DNA from: Betaproteobacteria bacterium HGW-Betaproteobacteria-4
GTDB lineage: Bacteria > Pseudomonadota > Gammaproteobacteria > Burkholderiales > Rhodocyclaceae
Length of the DNA stretch: 64,000 bases
Assembly: GCA_002840785.1 (NCBI GenBank)
Contig: PHCH01000013.1
Location: forward strand, 1 to 64,000
Direction of reading: 5' to 3'
The notes beneath the pieces are model-generated. The model worked only from the letters and a program-made list of their open reading frames with translations. It was not told where the DNA came from and made no database searches. The position numbers were made by a program, and so were the translations under genes. Every line of letters begins with the position of its first letter. Position 1 is the stretch's first letter. Of the stretch, positions 42,045 through 50,363 are shown piece by piece.

Positions 42045-43022
42045 TCAGGCCAGCTTGGACAGCCCCTTGACATCGAAACTCAGCGAGCCGGTCGGGCAGA
42101 CGTCCACGCACAATCCGCAGCGCGTGCAGTCGGGGCCGATGGGGACTTCGGGTTCGACGGCGCGGCCCTTGATCACGGTGTCGAGCACGTGCGGCACGAG
42201 GCAGACCTTGCGGCAGTCGCCTTCGTGGAAACAGCCGTCGAGCTTGTAGAGGATGCGCACCGGCGAGACGATGCCGACGACGCCGTAGGTCAGGCCGATC
42301 GGGCAGGCATAGCGGCACCAGGCGCGGCGCGAGAAGAAAACTTCGAAGAAGAGCAGGGCGAGCACCCAGAGCAGGGCCAGGCCCGGGCCGTAGATCAGGG
42401 CGCGGGAGAGGATGCCGGTCGGCGAGATGGCTTCGAAGACGGTGTAGCCGGTAGCGACTGCGAGCAGGGCGAAGATGACCCAGAAAACGCTGCGCAGGCG
42501 ACGGTCGATGTTCTGGTCGGTGACCAGCTTTTTGCTGACCAGGAAAAGGTGGATTTTCTCGGCCCATTCGGCCAGCAGGTGGTAGGGGCAAACCCACGAA
42601 CAGAAGGTGCGGCCGCCAAGCAAAACCCACAACACGAGTACCGTCCCGGTGCCGATCAGCAGGTTGTTGATGATGTGCTTGTGGGCGAGCATGACCTGCA
42701 GCGCCGAGTTCAGGTCGATCAGGTGGAAGCCGACGAAGCGCGAGGCGGTCAGGGCGCCTTCGAGAATCTGGATGTCGAGGAAGAAGGACAGCGTGAACAG
42801 CAGATTGGCGAAAATCAGCGTCGCCCAGCGCCGGTTGCGCCATTTGTGGCTCGGCGTGGCATGGGCGCGGGCGTGCAGTTTCTCGGCAATGAGGTCGCGG
42901 TTGCCCTTCTTGTAGAAGTGGATCTGCTGGGCGGCCGGGCCGATTTCCTTCGGCTTGCTCGGTTCGGCACCGAACAGGACCTTGATTTGATCGACAAAAC
43001 GACGTTTGAGGAGGGCGCTCAT
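42045..43022 (-). CDS. nosH: NosH (NapH-like membrane ferredoxin)
   Basis: A 325-residue protein from ATG 43022; the long upstream extension of the frame overlaps nosG and is not credible. About four membrane helices lie between residues 55 and 240. Cytoplasmic cysteine motifs GRTFCSWVCPYHLLAEW and RAWCRYACPIGL are typical of NapH. A C-terminal ferredoxin part carries CTRCGLCVDVCPTGSL and a second cysteine set (GCFHEGDCRKVCLVP). With NosG it is thought to take electrons from menaquinol and pass them through the small cytochromes to NosZ. It lies 19 bases after nosG. Confidence 0.88.
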   Translation of the reverse strand: MSALLKRRFVDQIKVLFGAEPSKPKEIGPAAQQIHFYKKGNRDLIAEKLHARAHATPSHKWRNRRWATLIFANLLFTLSFFLDIQILEGALTASRFVGFHLIDLNSALQVMLAHKHIINNLLIGTGTVLVLWVLLGGRTFCSWVCPYHLLAEWAEKIHLFLVSKKLVTDQNIDRRLRSVFWVIFALLAVATGYTVFEAISPTGILSRALIYGPGLALLWVLALLFFEVFFSRRAWCRYACPIGLTYGVVGIVSPVRILYKLDGCFHEGDCRKVCLVPHVLDTVIKGRAVEPEVPIGPDCTRCGLCVDVCPTGSLSFDVKGLSKLA

Positions 43023-43041
43023 CGCGGGGGATTTCCTTCGG

Positions 43042-43935
43042 TCATAGTTTCCAGACCTCGCCGGCTTCGATGGTGATGGCGGCGGGTTCGACCGGGCAGA
43101 CCATTTCGCAGACGCCGCAGCCGACACAGGGTTCATGGACGACCGGCGACTTGCGCTGGCTGCCGTCCGGGGCGAACACCGTTTCGATGGAAATGGCGCC
43201 CTTGACCGGGCATTCGCGGACGCACAGGTCGCATTCGGCGACATCATAGGGATGGCTGCTGACCTTGACCGGTTTCCAGCGGTCGACCGTCATGTAGCGC
43301 AGTTGGCCCTTGAAATCGGGGCCGCGCGTTTGCCCCTTGAAGCCCTTGCCCTGGACGGCCAGGCAGGCTTCCGGGCGGGTCAGGCGGGCGACGCCGATAC
43401 GCTCGTGCATGTTGAGCGTCGGCTCCGGGTCGTTTTCCTTGGCGATCAGGATGGGCTTGGCGGCCAGCGCGGCGCCCGGGCGAACCGGCAGGAAATCCGG
43501 CTTGTGGTAAGTCAGCGAACCGGTCGGGCAGGCCAGGATGCACTGGACGGCGTCGCACGAGAAATCGCAGGCCTGGGCGCGCGGGTCGATGTAAGGTGTG
43601 CCGACGCCCATGCCGTCGACCAGGTCGGCCAGCTTGATGGCCGAAACCGGGCAAACCTGGACGCATTGGCCGCACTTGATGCAACTGCCGAGAAAGTCTT
43701 TTTCATCGAGCGCGCCGGGCGGGCGCAGGCGTTTTTTCTGGGCGTAAACAAGCGGCAGGAAGCCCGACATTGCCGCACCGAGCACGCCGCCGGTGAGCAG
43801 GATGGTGCGCAGGACGCGGCGCCGGTTGGTTTGCCGCTTGGCAATCGAGACCGCCGGTTTGCCGTTGCCGGCCGGTTGGCGGGGCGGGTTGCTGTCGCTG
43901 TTGTCGCCAGCGACTTCGTCGTCGATCTCGCTCAT
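43042..43935 (-). CDS. nosG: NosG (NapG-like Fe-S protein)
   Basis: A 297-residue protein with an N-terminal hydrophobic segment (residues about 40-62) and four [4Fe-4S]-type cysteine clusters: CIKCGQCVQVCP, CDFSCDAVQCILACP, CDLCVRECP and CVGCGVCEMVCP. It is a NapG homologue that partners NosH in a quinol dehydrogenase serving NosZ in clade II organisms. It overlaps nosD by four bases (ATGA). Confidence 0.9.
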   Translation of the reverse strand: MSEIDDEVAGDNSDSNPPRQPAGNGKPAVSIAKRQTNRRRVLRTILLTGGVLGAAMSGFLPLVYAQKKRLRPPGALDEKDFLGSCIKCGQCVQVCPVSAIKLADLVDGMGVGTPYIDPRAQACDFSCDAVQCILACPTGSLTYHKPDFLPVRPGAALAAKPILIAKENDPEPTLNMHERIGVARLTRPEACLAVQGKGFKGQTRGPDFKGQLRYMTVDRWKPVKVSSHPYDVAECDLCVRECPVKGAISIETVFAPDGSQRKSPVVHEPCVGCGVCEMVCPVEPAAITIEAGEVWKL

Positions 43936-45179
43936 GATCGTGCCGTTCTTTCAGGTTTGACGAAGCGCGGCTTTTCGTCGCGCAGGATCAGGTCCGGAGA
44001 GGAGAAGGGGGCCAGGCGCTCGAGAAAATCGAGCAGTTCCATGACCGGCGAGCTACGGAAAAAACGGGCGATGGGCAGCTCCATCCAGATCTGGTCGGCG
44101 TAGGCGTAAAGCTCATGGGTCTTGTCGCCGACGCCGTCGCCATCGCGGTCGAAGCCCTGGTAGTCGTCCCAATAATTGCCGCGCCAGACGTTCTTCGGAC
44201 TATTGTTGTTGTCGCCATGGCCGCCGTAGGCGACCTGGGTCAGGTTGCCCTCGAAGACGTTGTCGACCATGTTGTTGCCGCCGGTTTCGCTGTTGAACAG
44301 GATGCCGACGCCGTTGTAGGCGAAGCGGTTGGCGCGGATCTCGATGGTGCTGTCGGGCTCGAAAGGCGAGAGATCGGAGCCGATGCCGATGCCGCAATAA
44401 ATCAGCTCGTTATTTTCGATCACCGTGCCTGACGATTCCTTGAAACCGATGGCCATGCCGGTGGCGCCCGTGGCGTGCGAAATGATGTTGTGGCGCACGA
44501 CGCCGCCGACGGTGTACATGAAATAGACGCCGACCGCGTTGTCGTAGAAGGCGTTGCCTTCGACGATGTTGTCGTTGGCGAACATGAAGTGGATCGAGTA
44601 GCGGCTGCGCTTGCCGAGGTTGTTGCGATAGACGTTGCGGTGCGAATACCAGGCCACCATGTCGCGCGAGTCGACGACTTCGTTGCCTTCGATCAGGTTG
44701 TCGTTGCTGTACCACAGGCGCAGGCCGTCGCCGCGCACGCCGAGTTCGCGGTCCTTGGAGCGGATGCGGTTGTTGGAGTCGTGCGAATCGCCCGAGCCGG
44801 TCAGGTGGATGCCGCGTATCGTTGCGTTGCTGGCGTCGAGCACCATCACCGTGCCGCGGTCGCCGGAATCGATGGTCACCTGGCCGCCGCCATCGATGGT
44901 CAGCGGCTTGTCGATGGTCACCGGGCCCGAGTAACTTCCGGGCGGCGGCTTGAGCACCGAGCCGGCCGGCGCCTGGTCGACGAAGTCCTGGAAAGGCTTG
45001 AGGCCATGCACGCGCTTGTCGCGCTCGTACAGCATGAAGGTTGGCTTCGGCCGGTCGACATTGGCGCGGGCACCCATGCCGGCCGGCACTTCGCCCTGCG
45101 GCTCGGTGTTGCCGGTGGTCAGCACGAGCAGGAGGGCGGAGGCCAGGCCGAGCCGGGCCAGCTGGGGCAGGCGGCGCAC
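43932..45179 (-). CDS. nosD: NosD, periplasmic right-handed beta-helix maturation factor
   Basis: A 415-residue protein. I place the start at GTG 45179, which gives a signal peptide (RRLPQLARLGLASALLLVL) and a five-base gap after nosB; the frame remains open further upstream but only into the antisense of nosB. Repeated beta-helix turns are visible (NDNLIEGNEVVDSRDMVAWY, NDNIVEGNAFYDNAVGVYFM), ending in a family-typical WRGNYWDDYQGFDRDGDGVGD. NosD works with NosF and NosY in CuZ assembly. Confidence 0.88.
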   Translation of the reverse strand: MRRLPQLARLGLASALLLVLTTGNTEPQGEVPAGMGARANVDRPKPTFMLYERDKRVHGLKPFQDFVDQAPAGSVLKPPPGSYSGPVTIDKPLTIDGGGQVTIDSGDRGTVMVLDASNATIRGIHLTGSGDSHDSNNRIRSKDRELGVRGDGLRLWYSNDNLIEGNEVVDSRDMVAWYSHRNVYRNNLGKRSRYSIHFMFANDNIVEGNAFYDNAVGVYFMYTVGGVVRHNIISHATGATGMAIGFKESSGTVIENNELIYCGIGIGSDLSPFEPDSTIEIRANRFAYNGVGILFNSETGGNNMVDNVFEGNLTQVAYGGHGDNNNSPKNVWRGNYWDDYQGFDRDGDGVGDKTHELYAYADQIWMELPIARFFRSSPVMELLDFLERLAPFSSPDLILRDEKPRFVKPERTARS

Positions 45180-45184
45180 GGCGA

Positions 45185-46159
45185 TTACTCGGCGGTTCCC
45201 TCGCGCAACTGTTTGCGCCGGATGAGCAGGGCCAGCATCATGCAGACGAAGATGGCGACGAGCAGGCCATAGCCCCAGTACGGGTAGGAGAAGGTCGAGA
45301 ACTGGGCGACCTTGCCTTCGCCGAAGACGGTAGGCATGAAAGGCTTGACCGTGAAGGCGCCCCACGGGTGCATGTTGTGGCCGAAGAACCACAGCCAGCC
45401 AGCGTAGGTGATGACGAAGAAGAGCGGCAACAGGGCCGGGGCCAGCGCCAGCAGGAGCTGGAAGGGTTTGATTTTGGCGGTGCCGGCAATGACGATGCCC
45501 ATGACGGCGATGAGGCCGAAGATGACGATCTTTGAAATATTGCGGACGTTGTCGCCCCAGGCATTGATACGATCCATGTCCTTGAAGAAGGTGCCGGATT
45601 CCTGCATGTAGGCCTGAACGTGGCTTTCGAGGTGGCCGAGCACGAACTGGTCGACGATCATCCAGGCGGCGACGGCGGCGAAGCCGGCGCTCAATATCAA
45701 AATTCGCGGTTTTTTCCGGTTGACCGTGAAAGCCACGAGCATCACGGCAAAGAAGCCGAAGAAGAACTTGGCCAGCGGCTTTTCGACCGGCGCGCCGGTG
45801 GCGATCGGGAACATCCCGACGTAGTGGTTGATGGTGTTCATTTCATGGACGCAGTCGAGGCCTTCGGCGCCCTGGTCGACGTTCTTGGCGGCGTCGGTGA
45901 TCGGGTTGTAACGTTCGTCGGTGGCTTCGAGATCCTTCTGGATGATCTCGTTGGCCATCCGGGAACCCTTGCCGGCGACCTTGCAGCCGTTATAGACACC
46001 GTCGAAATGGAAATGGATGCGGATGCCATCGGGGAAGGCATCGGGCGGGTAGTTCGGAGCAGTCAGGGAAACCCACCAGATGGGCGAAAAATAGGCAGCC
46101 ACCAGACACACCAGGGCGATGAAGGTCAGCCCGCCGATAATCCTGTTTTGTTTTTCCAT
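45185..46159 (-). CDS. nosB: NosB-like integral membrane protein of clade II nos clusters
   Basis: A 324-residue protein from ATG 46159 (MEKQNRIIGG). One membrane helix at about 8-25 is followed by a periplasmic region of about 110 residues with Asp/Asn-rich segments and a CVHEMNTINHYVGM motif. Four further helices follow in the C-terminal half (FFGFFAVMLVAFTVN, VFGLIAV-type segments, LLLALAPALLPLFFVITYAGW, YGLLVAIFVCMMLALLI). It occupies the nosB position after nosZ and the cytochromes. The role of NosB in N2O reduction is not settled. The loop TVNRKKPRI is encoded by a copy of the dispersed repeat. Confidence 0.78.
   Translation of the reverse strand: MEKQNRIIGGLTFIALVCLVAAYFSPIWWVSLTAPNYPPDAFPDGIRIHFHFDGVYNGCKVAGKGSRMANEIIQKDLEATDERYNPITDAAKNVDQGAEGLDCVHEMNTINHYVGMFPIATGAPVEKPLAKFFFGFFAVMLVAFTVNRKKPRILILSAGFAAVAAWMIVDQFVLGHLESHVQAYMQESGTFFKDMDRINAWGDNVRNISKIVIFGLIAVMGIVIAGTAKIKPFQLLLALAPALLPLFFVITYAGWLWFFGHNMHPWGAFTVKPFMPTVFGEGKVAQFSTFSYPYWGYGLLVAIFVCMMLALLIRRKQLREGTAE
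45696..45729 (-). repeat. Dispersed uptake-like repeat, copy 9 (inside nosB)
   Basis: On the minus strand TCACGGTCAACCGGAAA, AAACCGCG and AATTTTGATA. It is in sense with nosB and encodes TVNRKK in a loop between helices. Confidence 0.85.
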
Positions 46160-46206
46160 CGTACTGCTCTCTGTCTTGTTGCGCCCGGCGACTGGCCGGG
46201 TGGGAA

Positions 46207-46229
46207 GCTGCCCGCCGGTGGCGGGCAGC
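46207..46229. other. Strong intercistronic hairpin between the diheme cytochrome gene and nosB
   Basis: GCTGCCCGCC and GGCGGGCAGC form a perfect 10-bp stem with loop GGT. No T-run follows, so it is more likely an RNA stability or processing element than a terminator. Confidence 0.55.
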
Positions 46230-46239
46230 AGAAACGACT

Positions 46240-47013
46240 TTACAGACCGCGCGACTTCCGGGCGGCCTTGGGCTTGCACATGTTGCCCGGCATGACCAGG
46301 CTGGACTGGTAAGCCGAGATCGAGATCAGCTGATCGTCGGTGTATTTCTTGATGATCTTGACCATGTCCGGATTGGCGTTGCGGCGATGGCCGTTACGAA
46401 TCTCGGTCATCTGGCGCAGCAGATACTTGTAATGCTGGCCGGCGATCACCGGATAGAACTTTTCCTTGTTGCCTTCGCCGTTCTTGCCATGGCATTCCAG
46501 GCACTCTTTTTCGTACAGCGCCTTGCCCTCGGCAACGCGCTTGGCGGTATCGGCTGGCGGCTTCCAGTTCGGATCTTCGCTGTCACCCGGCTTCGAGTCG
46601 TAATGGCCGTGATCAAGCGGAATGCACAGCTTCTCGATGTAGGAGGCGACGTTGGCCAGTTCCTGGGCATCGGTCAGCGTGGCGGCAAATGGGTACATCG
46701 TCGGGTTGTCGCGCAGGCCGGCGCGGATGTCGGCCATCTGCTTGATCAGCACCGTGGTGTGCTGGCCGGCGAGCTGCGGGAAAGTACCGTCCGGACGACC
46801 GGCGCCGGAGGGCAGGTGGCAGGCGCCGCAGGTCTCGTAACCTTCTTCGCCGGCCTTCGGGTCGCCCTTCTTGGTCAGGGCTTCGCTCTTTTCGCCGCCC
46901 TGGGCGTTCCACTTGTAATCCTTGCCTTCGATGCCCTGGGTTTTCGGTGCCTGGGGGCTGGCAAATGCGATGCCTGCGGTTAGCAGGCTTATCAAAAGGA
47001 GTGATGCTTTCAT
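46240..47013 (-). CDS. Diheme cytochrome c of the nos cluster (nosC2-like)
   Basis: A 257-residue periplasmic protein from ATG 47013 with a signal peptide (SLLLISLLTAGIAFA). Two class I heme domains are seen: CGACH at about residue 63 with downstream Met candidates (NPTMYPFAATL), and CLECH near residue 173 in KECLECHGKNGEGNKEKFYP. Position between nosZ-C1 and nosB matches the cytochrome c genes of clade II nos clusters, where the pair is proposed to feed electrons to the CuA site. A hairpin lies on each side of the gene. Confidence 0.88.
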   Translation of the reverse strand: MKASLLLISLLTAGIAFASPQAPKTQGIEGKDYKWNAQGGEKSEALTKKGDPKAGEEGYETCGACHLPSGAGRPDGTFPQLAGQHTTVLIKQMADIRAGLRDNPTMYPFAATLTDAQELANVASYIEKLCIPLDHGHYDSKPGDSEDPNWKPPADTAKRVAEGKALYEKECLECHGKNGEGNKEKFYPVIAGQHYKYLLRQMTEIRNGHRRNANPDMVKIIKKYTDDQLISISAYQSSLVMPGNMCKPKAARKSRGL

Positions 47014-47097
47014 GTGAGGATTCCTTTTATGGCGAGTCATTCAAAACGCTGAAGGCATTGTTGCACCTTGAATATCAGCGTTCTTTGATGTTGGTCA

Positions 47098-47118
47098 GAA
47101 GCCGGGAAAGCCGGCTTC
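47098..47118. other. Intercistronic hairpin between the two nos cytochrome genes
   Basis: GAAGCCGG and CCGGCTTC form an 8-bp stem with loop GAAAG, immediately after the stop of the monoheme cytochrome gene. No T-run. Confidence 0.5.
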
Positions 47119-47124
47119 GCAGGG

Positions 47125-47433
47125 TTATTTGAGTTTGGACAGGTATTCGGCAATGGCCTTCATTTCCGCGTCATTGACGAGGTGCATGACCCCCTTCATG
47201 GCCGCGGTCTGGCCGTTGTTGCGAGCGCCGCTCTTGATGTCCTTCATTTGCTGTTCGGCGTAGGCGGCGTTCTGCCCGGCCAGTTTCGGGTAGTTCGGCA
47301 TGAGCGGCTTGTCGGCCTTGGCGCCGTGACAGGCGTTGCAGGTTTTTTCAGCGAACAGCTTGGCGCCATCCAGCGCGGCCATGGCAGGGCTGGCGACGAG
47401 TGCGGCAGCGATCAAAGTCATTACAAATTTCAT
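47125..47433 (-). CDS. Monoheme cytochrome c of the nos cluster (nosC1-like)
   Basis: A 102-residue class I cytochrome c with signal peptide (LIAAALVASPAMA), heme motif CNACH and a C-terminal Met ligand candidate in AAMKGVMHLVND. GGAGGG precedes its ATG. It directly follows nosZ and is the likely immediate electron donor to NosZ. It is separated from nosZ by a perfect 12-bp hairpin. Confidence 0.9.
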   Translation of the reverse strand: MKFVMTLIAAALVASPAMAALDGAKLFAEKTCNACHGAKADKPLMPNYPKLAGQNAAYAEQQMKDIKSGARNNGQTAAMKGVMHLVNDAEMKAIAEYLSKLK

Positions 47434-47457
47434 GGGTATTCCCTCCTTAATGTGAAA

Positions 47458-47484
47458 CGGGGAACAGAGTCGCTCTGTTCCCCG
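47458..47484. other. Perfect 12-bp stem hairpin between nosZ and the monoheme cytochrome gene
   Basis: CGGGGAACAGAG and CTCTGTTCCCCG pair completely, with loop TCG. No T-run on either side. It may protect the nosZ message from 3' decay or cause partial termination. Confidence 0.6.
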
Positions 47485-47493
47485 CCAAATGCC

Positions 47494-47507
47494 TTAAGTC
47501 AGATCAA
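47494..47507 (-). promoter_or_regulatory. Weak FNR-like site between nosZ and the monoheme cytochrome gene
   Basis: On the minus strand TTGAT-CTGA-CTTAA matches one FNR half-site fully and the other at three of five bases. It lies about 60 bases before the cytochrome gene and could support a secondary promoter. Confidence 0.25.
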
Positions 47508-47522
47508 GACTTTTCGGCTTGC

Positions 47523-49694
47523 TTACTTGACCTTCTTGGCGCCGTTCTGCTCAAGGTAGGTCTTGGCACGCAGGCCGATGTCGGCTGCCTTGACCTGGTA
47601 TTGCCAGACTTGCTCGGCCCACAGGTTGGCCTGGTCCCAGTCCTTCTTGGCTGCTGCGGCCTCATGCTTGGCCTTGGCATCCTTGATCTTGTTCAACTGG
47701 TCGGTTGCGTCGTCGACCATGTTGACCACATCCGGGAAGTCCTTGAAGTTGACGCTGGTGATGTAACCAACGACAGAGTCAATGACGACCTGGGTGTCGA
47801 CCACCTTCTTGACCGTCGCCTTGTAGTCGGTTTCGGTATAGACGGCCTTGGCCGCTACAACCTTGCCCGGCTTCCAGCCCTTCGGCTTGACCAGCAGGTA
47901 ACCCTGCATTTCAAGGTGCAGCGCGGAGCAGAACTCCGTGCAGTAGTACGGATAGACACCTTCCTTGTCAGCCTTGAACTTGACCGTGACGGTCTTGCCC
48001 GGCTCGACCGAGGCGTGGGTGTTGTACGTAGACACCGTGAAACCGTGGGTTTCGTCCTGGGCACGCTCGAGGTTGGTCAGGTGGATGGTGATTTCGTCGC
48101 CGACTTCAGCCTCGATGGTTTCCGGGGTGATGTGGGAGCGGATCAGCGTGCCGTAGACCGTGATCTTGTTGCCCTTCTTGACGGTTTCTTCTTCGCCGGC
48201 CTTGGTTGCACCCGGGTGCGCCTTGTCGGTGCGGGAGTCGGTACCGACCTTGTAACGGACGCCCGGCTTGAGCTTGGCGGCTTCGATGGCAACCACATAG
48301 TGCGGCTCACCGAGCGGTACCGGCATGTCGTACAACAGTTGCATCTTGTCGTTCGAGATGTCGATCAGCTGGTGGTTTTGCGGATGCAGCGGGCCAACCG
48401 GCACGAAACGGTCGATCGCCAGCTTGTTCAGCGCGACGAGGTAACGACCCTTCGGATCAGCCGAGTCGCCTTCCATGGTCATCAGGTGACCGATGTTGTA
48501 GTGCACGGAGATCTTGTCGAGCACCTTGCCTTCGCAGTGATTCCATTTGACGACCTGCGAATCGACATACAGCGAGGTGTAGGCGATACACGGCTTGGAG
48601 TCATACTGGGTGTGCAAAGGGCCGAGGCCGAGCTGGACCTGGGTGTGCAGCGCATCCTTCATGCCGATGACCGGAATGCCGTACGGATCCTTGGATTCGA
48701 ACTTGCCGGCCTTGATGGCAGCCTGGATCTTCTCGAAGGAATAGACGGAGACGTGGGTGTCGAGCTTGCCGGCGACGGTCAGGAACTTGCCGTCCGGGGT
48801 GACGTCGACGCCGTGCGGCGACTTCGGTTCCGGCACGAGGAAGAGGATGCCTTCCTTGATTGCCGTTTCCATCATCAGCACGTTGTGGCCGTTGATCTTC
48901 TTGGCCTTGCCGGCGGCAACCAGTTCGGCCGCCTTCTTCCAGTTGATCACGTGCAGATAGTCGGTGTCCTTGGCGGAGCAGCCAGCTTCATACGGCGGAC
49001 GACCCTTTTCGATGCCGCCGACGTAACGCTCGGAACAGAACGAGTTGGTGAACGACCAGCCATCAGACGGACCTTTACCCGCGTCGGACAAGTCCTGCGA
49101 GTACGGCGGCAGTTCGAGGGAGAAGGACTCCTTCGGATTGATGCGGCCTTCCTTGCGGTCGAACTTCCAGTAGGTCACGCCACCGCGGTACTTCTCGTTG
49201 AACTCTTCGAGCGGGTAGAACTTCTTGTTCTCGAGCGGCGAGGCGTACTGGGCGGCTTCGATGACGTATTCGGTATTCGGCGTGACGAAAGCGCCACCGT
49301 GTTCCGACTTGAAGATCGGGTTGACCACGATCTGCTTGGTTTCGAAGTCACGCAGGTCGATCACGGCGAGGCGCGGATTGGCCTTGTCGTTGATGAACAG
49401 GAACTGGCCGTCGTACTTGCCCTGGGTTTCCGAGATGGCCGGGTGGTGCGTGTCGCCCCAGTTGATTTCCTTGCCGTCGATGTTGCCCTGCTGGCCGGAC
49501 TGGCCGCCCGAGCTGAAGGCAACGAATTCGTCGCGCTTGCCGGTCGGGACGTAGGTCTTCGACGCAGCGAGCAGATCCTGTTGGCTCAGATTGCGCCGCT
49601 TCATCACGTCCTGCAGCGATTCGGCGGAGTACGCCGTCGCTGCGAAACCGGCTGCCAGCAGCAGCGCGGTGGATTTCACTACAAATTTTTTCAT
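47523..49694 (-). CDS. nosZ: Nitrous oxide reductase, clade II (Sec-exported)
   Basis: A 723-residue precursor from ATG 49694 with GGGAGA upstream. The signal peptide KKFVVKSTALLLAAGFAATA lacks twin arginines, the mark of clade II (atypical) NosZ. CuZ ligand histidines occur in GDTHHPAIS, KSPHGVDVTPDG, GPLHTQYD, HYNIGHLMTM and GPLHPQNHQLI. The C-terminal cupredoxin domain carries the CuA motif CTEFCSALHLEM. The C-terminal extension of about 100 residues is helical; there is no fused heme domain. It reduces N2O to N2 in the periplasm and heads the nosZ-C1-C2-B-D-G-H block. Upstream lie RegA-like and FNR-like sites. Confidence 0.97.
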   Translation of the reverse strand: MKKFVVKSTALLLAAGFAATAYSAESLQDVMKRRNLSQQDLLAASKTYVPTGKRDEFVAFSSGGQSGQQGNIDGKEINWGDTHHPAISETQGKYDGQFLFINDKANPRLAVIDLRDFETKQIVVNPIFKSEHGGAFVTPNTEYVIEAAQYASPLENKKFYPLEEFNEKYRGGVTYWKFDRKEGRINPKESFSLELPPYSQDLSDAGKGPSDGWSFTNSFCSERYVGGIEKGRPPYEAGCSAKDTDYLHVINWKKAAELVAAGKAKKINGHNVLMMETAIKEGILFLVPEPKSPHGVDVTPDGKFLTVAGKLDTHVSVYSFEKIQAAIKAGKFESKDPYGIPVIGMKDALHTQVQLGLGPLHTQYDSKPCIAYTSLYVDSQVVKWNHCEGKVLDKISVHYNIGHLMTMEGDSADPKGRYLVALNKLAIDRFVPVGPLHPQNHQLIDISNDKMQLLYDMPVPLGEPHYVVAIEAAKLKPGVRYKVGTDSRTDKAHPGATKAGEEETVKKGNKITVYGTLIRSHITPETIEAEVGDEITIHLTNLERAQDETHGFTVSTYNTHASVEPGKTVTVKFKADKEGVYPYYCTEFCSALHLEMQGYLLVKPKGWKPGKVVAAKAVYTETDYKATVKKVVDTQVVIDSVVGYITSVNFKDFPDVVNMVDDATDQLNKIKDAKAKHEAAAAKKDWDQANLWAEQVWQYQVKAADIGLRAKTYLEQNGAKKVK

Positions 49695-49767
49695 CTCGAT
49701 TTCTCCCATGAGCACCAGAAGCAAAAAACTTCCATTTCCCCCATTGCCGCCTGTGACTTGGTGACGC

Positions 49768-49784
49768 TGCGACAATTTGCCGCA
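49768..49784. promoter_or_regulatory. RegA/PrrA-type site in the nosZ promoter
   Basis: TGCGACAATTTGCCGCA fits GCGNC-N5-GNCGC, the RegA/PrrA recognition pattern, and is nearly palindromic. It lies 74-90 bases before the nosZ ATG. A near-identical copy sits in front of the regB/cytochrome pair at 54957. Confidence 0.6.
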
Positions 49785-49861
49785 CACTGTATTCTCGGCA
49801 GACTGTGAAAGAATTGATGTCTGCTAAATCCAAACAGACGCATTTGGAGAAAATGCGCTGA

Positions 49862-49875
49862 TCGACATGAATCAA
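49862..49875. promoter_or_regulatory. FNR/Dnr-like site between nosZ and the copper genes
   Basis: TCGAC-ATGA-ATCAA has one perfect half-site (ATCAA) and three of five matches in the other. It lies about 170 bases before nosZ and 18 bases before the divergent GTG start at 49893. Confidence 0.35.
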
Positions 49876-49892
49876 GGTCCAGAAGCACACTT

Positions 49893-50363
49893 GTGAACAA
49901 GAAAATACTGATTGACGTCATTGGTCTGGAGTTGATCGCGCTGGTTGTGATCATTGGCTACAAACTGTCGCCCATGCTGTTGCCGAAAGCTGACATCACC
50001 GTGCAGCCCGATCCCGTCTGCAATCTGCAGCGCGAGGCGTGCACCGTGAAGCTGCCGTCGGGCGGCAACGTCACCCTGACGATGGGCACGCGCCCGATAC
50101 CGTTGGTCAAGCCATTCGAAGTCCAGGTGGCGACCAGCGGCTTTTCGCCAGCCCGTGTCGAGGTCGACTTTTCCGGCATCGAGATGAACATGGGCTACAA
50201 CCGCCCGCAACTGGCAGCGCGCGGCGAGGGCAGCTATGGCGCCGAGGTGACGCTGCCGGTCTGCATCACCGGCAGCATGGACTGGCAGGCGACGGTGCTG
50301 GTCGAAACAGGCAGCGAGCGGGTGGCGATTCCCTACCGCTTTTCGACCGGGGAGTCACACTGA
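49893..50363 (+). CDS. Membrane-anchored periplasmic protein, possibly FixH/YtkA-like
   Basis: A 156-residue protein from a GTG, with one N-terminal membrane helix (IDVIGLELIALVVIIGYKL) and a periplasmic beta-rich domain. Motifs FSGIEMNMGYNRPQL and LPVCITGSMDWQATVLVE recall the FixH/YtkA fold linked to copper centres. Its stop touches the ATG of the SCO gene, and the set 49893-51448 forms a copper-handling operon divergent from nosZ. Copper delivery to NosZ or an oxidase is inferred. Confidence 0.65.
   Translation: MNKKILIDVIGLELIALVVIIGYKLSPMLLPKADITVQPDPVCNLQREACTVKLPSGGNVTLTMGTRPIPLVKPFEVQVATSGFSPARVEVDFSGIEMNMGYNRPQLAARGEGSYGAEVTLPVCITGSMDWQATVLVETGSERVAIPYRFSTGESH

Noticed and set aside
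42045-43247. Long start of nosH at 43247
   Set aside because: The 75 extra codons overlap nosG and encode Ser/Arg/Pro-rich shadow sequence; homology starts at ATG 43022.
47085-47098. TTGAT-GTTG-GTCAG as an FNR site before the diheme cytochrome gene
   Set aside because: Two mismatches confined to one half-site and overlap with the end of the hairpin region; chance match cannot be excluded.
47601-49808. 735-codon open frame on the plus strand opposite nosZ
   Set aside because: Antisense shadow of nosZ; its translation is Asp/Val/Gly-rich with no motif, while nosZ has all copper ligands.
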